From Endomychus coccineus (taxonomy: Eukaryota > Arthropoda > Insecta > Coleoptera > Endomychidae), in NCBI GenBank assembly GCA_958510875.1, contig OY294068.1, positions 22,176,297 to 22,240,296 on the forward strand: a stretch of 64,000 nucleotides of DNA, read 5' to 3'. Each line of letters begins with the position of its first letter. The first letter of the stretch is position 1. Positions 1-10,409 of the stretch are shown piece by piece. The notes below the pieces were generated by a model. It was not told the origin of the DNA, searched no databases, and saw nothing but the letters and a program-made list of their open reading frames with translations. The position numbers were made by a program, and so were the translations under genes.

Positions 1-570
1 GTCAAAATGATTACGTTCGTAGCTAATTACATAGGACGTTTGGCGTTCATGCAATTGTGTTTTTATACAATTCGAACCTTCTAATTTCGATAGGCCAAGT
101 GAATATCCCGGAGTCCAAAGCGCTAGAGACTTCTGAGTGTTATAACATTCGTATAAAATTGCGTGATTTCGCACTTTTAGAAACTTCAAATTAATTAATT
201 TGACCTAACATATTCTAACACAACAAAACATATTCAAAAATTTAAAGTAAGACACACGTTTTACATTCCACAACCACCCTTGACCAAGATAATTTTTGAT
301 ATCCCGGTATAATGAATTTATTTCGATGTAAATACTGTGAACTCGTTAGTTTTAACGATTTTGATGAGTAATAATTATCATCAAATGGTGCCAAATCTGA
401 ATTAATATCACTGTAACTAACGTTCTGTGTTCGAATCTCACTTACGGTTTATTTTTTACGTTCTGCGATGTATATTTTTATGATTTTAAAAATGGAATAT
501 GTTAATCTAGAATTGCCTGAGAATAAATGGTAAATAGTAAATCTAGATAATATATATAACATCATGAAGA
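1..570. other. AT-rich stretch, no gene recognised
   Basis: No reading frame, repeat or RNA gene could be supported. A B-box-like string lies near 428-438, but no cloverleaf can be folded around it. Confidence 0.5.
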
Positions 571-629
571 AGTATTATATATAAATTCTAGGGAAATAGG
601 TCACACTAACACATACGCTTATTACTCTT

Positions 630-671
630 GTCTTTACGTACGTTTTGGTCTCCCGACCATCATCAGAACAC
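630..671 (-). ncRNA. Degenerate hammerhead ribozyme motif of the PLE
   Basis: Read on the minus strand, the motif has the conserved box CTGATGA, then one extra T, a GGTC/GACC stem II, then AAAA where a functional core has GAAA, then a short stem III (ACG/CGT) and an A at the cleavage position. Stem I can pair weakly (A-U, A-U, mismatch, A-U, C-G). Hammerhead ribozymes with a tiny stem III are known from PLE terminal repeats. The changed G12 suggests this copy no longer cleaves. The sister copy at 43276-43317 keeps GAAA. Confidence 0.6.
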
Positions 672-929
672 TTATTAATGTCCAAAACAAGATTTCTTAA
701 AACTAATTGTATCAGCATAAAGCGTCCTTATCGCCGAAACGAACATAAACAAGAATAATCGAAATTGTAACACTTTAATGTTTTAAGTATATGAAATGTA
801 TCAAGAATCCACTGCTTAGCAATTATCTTGTAAGTACGAACTCATGTCCGTATACTTCTGAAACCAAAAAATATAACGCTCAAGTATCTTCTTTCGAACC
901 AGATGTTAAAGATTTATGAGGTTGTAGTA

Positions 930-1500
<571 letters not shown>

Positions 1501-1735
1501 AAGTAGGTTGTCAGACCTTATTAGAAATATTACTATATGAGCATTCTACCTAAAATATACTTTTGACATTATGAAGAGGGTTTTGATTAATTAAATTAGT
1601 ATAAATATGACTTAATGACTGAATATCTGTTCTATGATTTACAGACTTGGAGTCACGTTTTATGTGAACCATCTACAGAATAGGTCTTTTATAATAATTG
1701 ATTTCCATAGTTAAAACTATTGTTCAGAGATTCCT

Positions 1736-1963
1736 CTATAAGTCCCATCGCAATCTAAACAATTTATTTTCTATACTTGTTTGAGTTTGTTTATTTCTAG
1801 GTACTAAAGGTTTTAGATTTGAAAAATATTTCCCAACACAGTTAGTAGGTTTATGCGTAACATTTATATCATACATTAATTTCTTAATTTTCTCCGAGGT
1901 TTCCGGAATGTATGGTAATGTCATTTTGTACTGGTAATGTAGGTTCAGATTTCTATTTTTCAT
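1736..1963 (-). pseudogene. PLE GIY-YIG endonuclease fragment
   Basis: A 75-codon frame whose middle part, with HKPTNCVGKYFSNLKP, matches the start of the GIY-YIG ORF at 44115-43693 almost residue for residue. In that copy the motif leads into the nuclease domain; here the frame runs out after about 20 more residues and most of the nuclease, including its catalytic Arg and Glu region, is missing. The start ATG is probably an accident of the surviving frame. It is a broken retroelement gene, not a host gene. Confidence 0.7.
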
Positions 1964-1975
1964 ATTTTGTTTTCG

Positions 1976-2841
1976 TAGTCATTTCTATGCATTATGACGG
2001 TTTTATCACATTTATCCATGTTCAAAACTAACATTTGAGGGTTAGCATCTAAGAAGAAGTGAAAGTTAATGTCTTCAGAATTCTATCCACAAACACGTTC
2101 GGAACGCTGATAAAAGAAAGAGCGGGAGGTCCGAAAAGGAATTGGTGAACATGGCCTTCTCTCGAATAAAGAACGTATAACAAAGCTGGCCGCCACTAAC
2201 TTAACGAGCAAGCCACCAATAAAGATAAGAACGGCGACATTTTCATCGACGGAGCAGCGTTATGTTTCGGATATAATGAGGAGAGCATGCGACGGCCGGC
2301 GCTTCTCCCGCTTCCTGGATCGTTTGTAAAGAGACAAGGAAAATTAGAGGGATTCGTTGAGGACTAATGACCAATTTGCAGCTTTCTAGTTTGTCGCAGG
2401 TTCACTATCGGTACGATTGTTTGCAAACTTCGTCCGTTCGTTCAAATCAATCGAATTATGCCTTTTGTACGGTTTGATCAGAAAAGCGATATTTATACTT
2501 TCGTCATTATTAGAATATTTTGGAAAGTTCTAGATGGTGGAGATTGTGCAACTTATTATCACATCGCGCGCTTGCCTTTCACGTCTTCATATTCTATACA
2601 ATGTAAAGTAAGGTTAAATATTCAAATGTCTATGATTGCAAGAAAATAGTTTCTATGGACAAGAGTTCTAACTACTAGCTTCGTTTATTGAATCTGTTGG
2701 AAGCGCCCCTACCAAAAGTATAACAAAAATTACATGAAGTCTATGGAAGACGCATTATAACTGCTCGAAATACGCTGTTTGGCATCTCTAACCTTTTTTT
2801 GTGCTAGAAAGAAAATACTTATACTAGATACTCCCAGCACT
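1976..2841. other. Non-coding stretch with a CpG-rich patch (~2085-2460)
   Basis: The patch is clearly richer in GC and CpG than the AT-rich flanks. The short frame at 2458-2649 shows no recognisable domain. Nothing else is supported. Confidence 0.4.
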
Positions 2842-2975
2842 TGGAGTCTAGTATTAAATACGGGTCTAGACAGGGAACTCTAACAGAAGGAGAGGGCATA
2901 CACAATAGATCTGCAAAGGTAGCGGTGATGAGGCTCCTAGCCCATAAGCTCTATACTAATCTAATCTACATGTGT
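2842..2975 (+). mobile_element. LINE 3'-end fragment
   Basis: About 130 bp matching, in reverse orientation, the 3' end of the RNase H-bearing LINE at 37486-37620. Shared blocks include GGGTCTAGACAGGGAACTCT and CCTAGCCCATAAGC, and both copies finish in an AATCTAATCTA-type tail. It carries no coding sequence and looks like a strongly 5'-truncated insertion in plus orientation. Confidence 0.65.
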
Positions 2976-4009
2976 AAGTGTTGGCCAATAAATCCATAAA
3001 ACGTATGATGGTATAATTCCACACATCATACCACCATCAATCATGAATCTCCAGGACCTGGACCCTTTACAGGGTTTACATGACGTCACCTGTCAACGCT
3101 CTGCCAGTTCAAATATCACATGGCGATCCATAGCTATTCATAGTCATCTGCAAAGCGTATTAAACGTAATGGGTTTTGAAAGACCTAAGTCATTAGATTT
3201 TATATGGTGACAAACTGAAGTATATCCGCAACACTGTAATGATTATGCCTCTCATCTCGAATTATCAATCTAATGACTATATTACGTGACGCCGGCCTTC
3301 GAACTCTATGTTACAGTATATAGTATCTACAACATGTGAAGAGGTACATGTTCTACTTGTTCGTTATCTTCGAGAGCGCCTACTGATTGAAATTAAAATT
3401 CACGCCAACGAGGTACTAATATTTCTTGATTCCCATAACAAGTCTAGCCAGGAAGTTGTTATTTGTAACGTCGAACCTGTAATAACACGTCGAGAAACTA
3501 CGGCATCTGAACGTATACACGCGTCTCCTCCAGCCGATTGTGGTAGTATATGAATTATTACCTGCGTGTATTCATTTACCTAATTCACATAATTATTGAG
3601 TATATTTGAACATTTTATTTTCAATAATTCCGCGAGGATGTATATGTTGGTGACCTCGCAGCACTCAGGTTCGTATGCATTCTTTCTCATGTTTATCTTG
3701 TTGTAGAACGCTGAAGTAGCAAGGTCAACTCATCAATAGCAATATTTGTATATTAACATATGATGCGTGTATTATGGCTTACGTACAGAAAACCTTGCTC
3801 TATTTCATAACTAGAACAACCCACCAAAATGGCAAAATGGAGTATGGAGGTTCTTGGAATAATAGTATAAAGTAAATCATAATAGAGGATATAAATATTA
3901 TTTGATGTTAGGATTAAAGTAGTAGTCAAAGAGTGTACTTGATAGTATAAAGAAGATTTACGTGTATTCAAACCTATTATCACTGAATCGTGTAGTGCCA
4001 TTAAATCAA
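2976..4009. other. No gene recognised
   Basis: Two short frames occur (3308-3553 plus, 3753-4001 minus), but neither shows a motif, repeat homologue or codon pattern that would support a gene. Confidence 0.4.
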
Positions 4010-4135
4010 TTAAACATACTTCATTTTTATAAACTATGTGTTTAATTCTTCAACGACCCCTTATCGTGAATTATACCGAACGAACGTGATGACCCAAATG
4101 GTTATAGGCAATTCTGAAGCAAATTTGGGATAATA
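4010..4135 (+). repeat. Diverged dispersed repeat, copy 1
   Basis: Alignable by eye with 9262-9410 in the same orientation. The shared parts are a TCATTTTT..AA.CTATGTGT opening, a CTTCAA/CCTCAATGAC block and a CCGAACGAAC block. The identity of the family is unknown. Confidence 0.4.
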
Positions 4136-5033
4136 CATCCTGTAAGGAGAAGAAAATAAATTGATCGATATGGGAAAAATGGAATTAGATATTGGTATGG
4201 AAATGGGAAATTCTATTAAGTCAATATAAATTTTATAGACTATGGGCTTTGGGAAACATTGGATGTTGGATAACTATGGGAAACGCAAAGTCTCCCGTAG
4301 AGGTCGTCAACATCCAAACTGTAAACAGTAAAGGAATAAATGGGTTCTCAGAACAAGATATTTCATTATCATTCTGAATAATAGGGATAGTAACCTTCAT
4401 AGTCGTAACGGTATAACTATCACAAATAATGGTTAGGAAAATGATGGAACGGAAGATTATAGAAGAAATCCTAAGAACAGCCTTAGTGTAGTGCTTCGAA
4501 AATAATGTAGGTAATCACTATTTCAGACAATTTTAGATATATATTTGAGGAATTAAAGGTATTTAATAGAAATTTAAATAGAGACAATAATGATGGGAGA
4601 ACATATTTAACTGCAACGAATGGGAAGTTAAACAAATTGAGTAATATCGAAGTTGCACGATCTCGTGTTCGGGAAAACTTGTAGTTTGCCAACGAACATA
4701 ACAGAACAGGTAAAACCCATATACACTTTCAAAAATTATTCAGTCGAATTGAGATATCGACTCCAACAATCATGGAAGGAGCGAGGGATAATTTAATTGC
4801 ATCGAAACTGAAACCGTGCGCAAAAATCAAATACAAATTGTTGTTAAGTTAATTTTAAGATATGTAATAAAGTATTTGTGAAAAATGTGACTAAGAACAA
4901 ATTAGAATGGTTTATATAAGGGTCCCTTCATGATTACGGAAGAAAGGGACCCCAACATATTGATCCAAGTAGGAAGCAAATAAATAACTATACACAAATA
5001 TACGTTAAAGTTATATTACGAGTAATATATAGA
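4136..5033. other. No gene recognised
   Basis: AT-rich sequence with only short unsupported frames (4192-4377 plus, 4483-4692 minus). Confidence 0.4.
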
Positions 5034-5035
5034 TA

Positions 5036-5200
5036 CGAGGGCAATGTGAAAAGTCCCCGGAAAATAAAACAGATGGCGCCACAATAGAAAATTCCATGTG
5101 ACATTTGTGATGTACCATCTTTAGCTAGATATGTCATTCAGTTCTATTTTGACACGCATAAAAATAAACGGCCTTCACCGGATTTGAAAGGATTAGTGAT
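5036..5200 (+). mobile_element. mariner 5' terminal fragment
   Basis: Begins after a TA with CGAGGGCAATGTGAAAAG and runs through the same 5' untranslated block seen in the full mariner at 41330 and the fragment at 25376 (ACAGATGGCGCCACAAT, GACATTTGTGATGTACCATC). Homology fades near 5200, before the transposase start. The matching downstream transposase piece reappears at 6718, beyond a hAT copy, so this is probably one mariner broken by an insertion and an internal deletion. Confidence 0.8.
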
Positions 5201-5264
5201 GTCAGGTATGTCTCAAAATCGATCGTTTAATACTGACAATTATAAAATATATTTATGGTTAACG

Positions 5265-6717
5265 GGATCTGCGTAATGGCGGGACATTTAAATCAGTTTC
5301 GCCTCAGGTTATTTTCACCCATTGTTACGCTCACAACATGAATTTGGTTTTAAGCAATGCATGTAGTTCCATTAAGGAAGTTAGAACTTCTTTTCCAACT
5401 TATCGTCATTTTCAAATTTTTTTAGCAAATCCACCAAACGAACTGAAGTTTTAAATAACATAGTAGGAAACAGAATTCCCTGTAATGCTCCAACTCGATG
5501 GAATTTTATATTACGTGCAGTGCTTACCATCCATACAAATAAAGACAAATTAATTGAAACATTTGATTTTATATGACTTTTCAACAGATCAGGTTCAATA
5601 AATGCTGCTGTTGGTTAATAATCTTATTTAGAAAATGAAGAATTTTTGTTTCTTCTTGATACTTTTGAATTAATATTTCAACAAACTGTTCTTATTTTTC
5701 AAATTTTACAACATAAATTCACTGATATAATTTATTCAAGAGATCGATTGAAACATGTCATTGGAAAAATTTCAAGTTTCCGTAATACAGAATTTCATTT
5801 TAATATTTTATTTGAAAATTTTTCAACTGATGAGGCTCCTCCCGCGAAAAGGAGGAAAACATATAATTTGATAGACAAGAAAATACATTATAAAAACAAC
5901 TCTTCCATGAAATATTAGATAAGACTATTAGAGGTCAAATTGAGATTCGATTTTCCGATTTACATGAATTGAAGTTTTTCGACTTGACGAATAGAAGATT
6001 TTTCGAATCTTTTTCAAAAGAGTTTCCCAATACACTTTTAGATAACTTAGTTCTAAAATATAAATTTTTTGATAAAATAGCACTGCACAATGAATTATAC
6101 GTTGTATACTCGGATGAAGATATTTTAGGCCAGTACGACAGTCACGCCGATATGACATGGAAGATAGACAATGATTTGCAACAAGCTTTACCTAAGTTTT
6201 ATAAACTACTTTGTTTGACAGTCACCATTCCTGTCATGTCGGCATTGGTGGAGAGATCAGTTTCTACTCTCAAACGAATTAAAACTTACATGCGAAATAC
6301 AGTGGGTCAAAATCGTTTATACAATGTTAGTTTAATATCTATGGAAAAAACACTTAAAACATAATGATACATTTTATGATAATATTATTGATCATGTTTC
6401 GCAAACTAAAGACTTTAGGATATAAAAAAGTTAATAAAATTAATAAAAAAAAACTTAATATGAAAGATTCCAAAAAAAATAAATAATATTAAAAATCCAA
6501 ATAAAATAAAAAACAAAAAACGAACAAAAAAAATGTTTTGCCAAGAGAAACTCTATACCTCCACGTTGGTTCTTGCTGGGCAACAATTAATTTTGTCACT
6601 GAAGTAGCTGGTACCGTCGCTGTGCAAAAGTTAAATTAATTGGCTGAATAGAGTATATTTTTACAAAAACGTTTCATGTCCAGCCTCCTCTCTTAAAAAG
6701 TTCACGAGCCGCCACTG
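5265..6717 (+). mobile_element. hAT element lacking its 5' end
   Basis: Closely related to the complete hAT at 27856-29775. It ends at 6717 with the same 3' TIR (CGAGCCGCCACTG). The 5' TIR and first part of the transposase are missing. Remaining coding pieces read in several frames: a segment with THCYAHNMNLVLSNACSS near 5310-5370, typical of hAT transposase cores, and a C-terminal region. The transposase portion absent from copy 2 (about 110 bp around 5300-5430) is present here, so each copy fills a gap in the other. Confidence 0.8.
5646..6364 (+). pseudogene. hAT transposase, middle and C-terminal remnant
   Basis: Two frames (5646-5918 and 5969-6364) correspond to the frames at 28556-28900 and 28904-29494 of the complete hAT. 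The second ends in the hAT C-terminal dimerisation region, recognisable from PKFYKLLCLTVTIPVMSAL and the VERSVSTLKRIKTYMRN stretch. A frameshift and stops separate the frames, and the end of the dimerisation domain is shifted out of frame. It is a dead copy that cannot supply transposase. Confidence 0.8.
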
Positions 6718-6930
6718 CGAAACAGTGGACTGGTTTTGGCGAATCGAAGTCGAAAAATAGCAAAGTGGGTTTATCGGCTAACAAAGTCATGGTGACAGAT
6801 TTTTGGGATGCAAACGGTATTGTCCATATCGATTACCTTGAACAAAGCAAAACGATCACCGGCGTATATTATGCAGAGCTGTTGGATCGATTCGACGCCG
6901 CTTTGAAGCGAAAGCTGCAAAGAAGTCAAA
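6718..6930 (+). pseudogene. mariner transposase fragment (central catalytic region)
   Basis: Directly abuts the hAT 3' terminus. Translation gives a mariner segment with VTDFWDANGIVHIDYL, KTITGVYYAELLDRFDA and related residues, matching the region around 42360-42530 of the full mariner. This lies between the first and second catalytic aspartates in mariner transposases; the aspartates themselves are not present here. Homology stops near 6930, so the C-terminal third and 3' TIR are missing. Confidence 0.85.
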
Positions 6931-7107
6931 ATTATGACCTATATCGTGGTTATGTTCAGATAACAGTTCTTGGAGACATTTCTAAATTTCTACAATCATT
7001 TTTATGTTGTTTCACTCTCTTGCCCAATAACTGTCGTGTTTGTCCAATGTATACTTTTTCCGCATTAAATCTTGTATACTACATTTGTAAGGTCTTTAGG
7101 TAACTAG

Positions 7108-7284
7108 GTCACAATTTTGACTGCAATAATACACAAATATTAGATCATGAAGACATTGAACGAAGAAGGTTGATTTTAGAAATGATTCATATTAATAGCC
7201 ACAGAAATACGGTAAGCAGGCATAAGGATATCGAGTATCTTAGTAGAATATACAACAATATCATTGCTTCATCAATCACTTGAA
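7108..7284 (+). pseudogene. PLE GIY-YIG endonuclease, C-terminal piece
   Basis: An uninterrupted 58-codon frame without an ATG. It reads FDCNNTQIL, then an ERRRLILEMIHI block, then LSRIYNNII before a TGA. This is the C-terminal part of PLE GIY-YIG nucleases, parallel to FDYKNVNIL ... RSILEMIHI ... LSHIYTNLI in the copy ending at 43693. The Glu of the LILEMI motif corresponds to the catalytic Glu of the fold. Sequence divergence from the other copies suggests a different PLE subfamily. Upstream RT sequence is absent. Confidence 0.75.
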
Positions 7285-7529
7285 CGTTCGTAAAACTGAA
7301 TGAAACATGAATATGATAATATAAAATAAGAAGATTGAAATAACGGCTGTTGTGATATCGGTCCGTGCCGGACATGAACTTAATTTTTTTTGAATAGTTT
7401 ATATACACCAAATCAATGGTTGCTTAAAACGAATTCATTGTATACATTTTTTATTTGTAATGTTTTTTTTTGTCCACACTTTTATAATTATCATGACTGA
7501 AAAATATTTATTTATACCGATCCATATCT

Positions 7530-9000
7530 TTTTTTTTCTGTGGAGAGGAAATGCTTGATGCACACCGATAGCTTTAGATCTATCACTATTCGGTAGTGCA
7601 GGACTCACTCACGAATGAGCATACCTGCTAAAACCTTTCCTTTCTTCATCCATATCCCGGGACCGCTTCTCGCATTGCTTCAGGATATGGACTGCGCCTG
7701 GTTTGTTTCCTTTTTCATTAAGATGTGTTTTGAGGGATGGGTGTCACTCCTATTCCTCTTCTTCTTTCTTTATAATGATGTTCCTTATTATCTCTTAGTA
7801 ATTTGTCCTGTCAGGACTTGGGTTATGTAATAGTTTACTTCGCCATGTTTTCTTGTGAGCCATTTCTCTATATTCGGTATCAAACTCTTTGTAAGGGCGG
7901 CTTTCGTGGTTGTGTCCCATCGGTCTTGCCAATTTCGCATAAGATTTCTCCTTGCTTCTATTTTCGATACACCTTCGTATGTTTCTTTACGCTCCTGTGC
8001 TATCAGATGTAAGGGAGGGGAGCCGGCTAATACTTCGATTGCCTCACTTGAAGCGGTGCGAAAGGCACTGGTCGTTCTCAAATTTAATTTCCTGCCCACA
8101 GAATTTAAACTATTTCTAGCATTTTGAAATCTAAATATCGGTGACCATACGGGTATAGCATACAAAGCCGTGGATATAGCTACTGAGATAATCAGTTTTC
8201 TTTTGCTGCTTGATGGACCTCCTACATTCGGCATTAAACTTCCTAGTGCAGAGACGACCTTTGATGTTTTTTCCATCGTTTTCTCAAGATGGGTCTTGAA
8301 AGACAATCTAGTATCCAGCCATACCCCTAAGTACTTGATGGGGTTTTTGGGTGAATCGTGGCATCTTTTACCTTGAAAGACATTTGGGGTATTATTCTTT
8401 TCGTAGATATAATGACTGCTTCTGTTTTTTCTGCAGCGAGGTTCAAACCTTTTGAGGTGAGCCAATGGTTGATGATTCTGATAGCACCATTGACTTTTTC
8501 TTCTAATTCCACGTGGTCTCTTGCAATTGCTACGACTGCTAGGTCGTCCGCGGATTCTGCGGTCGACACTCCTGTCGGCAGATCTAACTCTAGAACCCCA
8601 TTATACTGGATATTCCAAAGGGTAGGGCCCATTATCGATACTTGTGGTACCCCGCTGTTTATAGTCCTTATCGAAGTACTGTCTTCGTATTTGCTTATTA
8701 TGGATCTATTTTCCAAATAACTTCCGATCAGTTTCTTGATATCTTCTTCTAAACCTATGTCATCTAGTTTCATTAGGAACTGTTTCCAGGACGCCGAATT
8801 AATGCGTTTTTGATGTCCAGTGTAATTATGCACCCTTTGCTACGTTTCTTGTATGGACCATTCGTAACTTTGGATAATTTATCCAAGATTGATTTGATAG
8901 CGTCTATAGTAGATTTTCCTTTTCGAAATCCAAATTGTCTGTCTGATCTGATGTTATTATCATCCAGGAAAGTATGAAGTCTTTTTGAAGTCTTTTTATA
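7530..9000 (-). mobile_element. 5'-truncated LINE with reverse transcriptase (R1/Jockey-group)
   Basis: A minus-strand non-LTR retrotransposon of about 1.47 kb, truncated at its 5' end inside the RT domain and ending in a short poly-A. The coding sequence runs from a conserved FGFRKGKSTIDAI-type motif near 8920 through the RT palm and thumb to a C-terminal extension near 7790. The encoded enzyme would nick and copy RNA into DNA at the target. The 14-bp target duplications fit a single insertion truncated during reverse transcription. Confidence 0.85.
7788..8940 (-). pseudogene. LINE reverse transcriptase fragment
   Basis: Two overlapping frames (8833-8327 and 8465-7788) form one RT once frameshifts are allowed for. 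Recognisable blocks are GVPQVSIMGPTLWNIQYN, where the canonical PQGS Gly is now Val, and SADDLAVV at the catalytic YxDD box (Tyr to Ser). Then come the thumb motif KYLGVWLDTRLSFKTHL and the C-terminal PPLHLIAQERKETYEG region common in R1-type ORF2 proteins. Upstream, the first palm Asp lies in an ITLDIKNAL block with a frameshift just after it. Inactive. Confidence 0.85.
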
Positions 9001-9014
9001 ACCGATCCATATCT

Positions 9015-10409
9015 AAACACATGAAAACGGACCAAGTACTATGTACGGTTAATCACGCTTGAGGTGAGTTTTCCTTATTTATTATTGAAATGGATGGAAC
9101 GTTTTCTTGGAATGTTGAGATATGATTTTCATAAATTATTTTAGCTCTGAAGAAGCGAACAATAAAGTCGTGCAACGTAAGCAAAGACGTAGAACATTGT
9201 TTTTTTATGTCCAATACCTACAATATTGTGAAGTATGTAATTAATTTCTGGATGCAATCAAAATAATTCTACATCATTTTTGTAAGCTATGTGTGTATTT
9301 CCTCAATGACACGAATCCCACTATTCCTGATCTGACGTCCGAACGAACCTGAAGACTCAATTGATTATCACAAGGCAATGCTAAAGGCAATTTGTGATGT
9401 CACACGATTATGAGGTTTTATCTCTCGATTATTGCCGGAAGCTTCAGCTAGAGTTCCTTAAGATATCGAATCTCCAAAATCAATCAATATTTCCATCAAT
9501 TTTGGAATCTAGTCGTAAAACATGAACTTACAGCTAATAAATACAATGATAAACACGCGATCGAAACATATGGATAAAAATATCGCTAATTTCAACATTT
9601 CAGTATGCGACCTACTTCTCGATAACCCTCGCGCCACCTTTTTTCTCCGTAATTTGAACTTTTCTGTTGACTAATTAATGAAGACCCCGAAGCGCACGAA
9701 GTCGAAGCTGGAAACGAGATCAAACTAATGTGATTTAGTTCGCGCAGGAGGTCGCGTCGGCTAGAGTGGGTAAACACCTGCGAACTTGTCATCCCATGTT
9801 ATACATCCCCTCCGGGAATTTTATGCCGGCTTTCGTTTCAGAATCGTCGTAAATTTTGCATATCGCGGAGTAGTGGCGCCCCGGCAACGGCTAGATGGAA
9901 ACTAAAATTGTAGTGAAGATGTGTGAGGGCAAAATGTTATATAACACTCGCGCGTCTCGTTCTCTACTTTATGCGGTAAATTGAAGGCCATACACTTTGG
10001 TTTAAACTCTGTTTACGATTTTCCGTCGGAGAAAATTAAGATAAACGAGCCGATTGTCTGCTTGTTTCCTTCCCGCGTTTAATTTGAATAATCGTTCATC
10101 GTGTACGATGACTCGCTCTAAATTTATTCTATGACTTACTGATTATGGAATTTCCATACATTAATATTTAACTTGCGGGAAGGTATCTACTTCATTATAT
10201 TCAAGAAAAGTAGTTAATTAATCAACTGACTATTGTGTGAACAGTTTCAACACATGCTTAATAGTTCGATTAAATCGATTTAGTTTGAGAAATTGATTAA
10301 GATAGTCTTAAACTTGTCTACGATTATATTAGTCTGACTCAATCCCATCAAGTTCCATTCACACATCTCAATTCCCGCAATAGGTGTAATCTCGACAGGT
10401 TTCAATAAA
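9015..10409. other. Non-coding stretch with repeat copy and CpG-rich patch (~9590-10110)
   Basis: 9262-9410 is the second copy of the diverged repeat at 4010-4135. A patch at about 9590-10110 is rich in CpG compared with its surroundings. The frame at 9592-9792 (minus) has no recognisable domain. Confidence 0.4.

Larger units (their letters stand above)
7516..9014. repeat. Target-site duplication around a LINE insertion
   Basis: The 14-mer ACCGATCCATATCT occurs at 7516-7529 and again at 9001-9014, exactly bounding the minus-strand LINE. A run of T (the LINE poly-A on the minus strand) follows the left copy. This is a classic target-primed reverse transcription footprint. Confidence 0.85.

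Noticed and set aside
415..460. tRNA or tRNA-derived SINE suggested by a GTTCGAATCTC B-box-like string followed by a T-run
   Set aside because: T-stem bases do not pair, and no acceptor stem or plausible A box lies at the right distance upstream.
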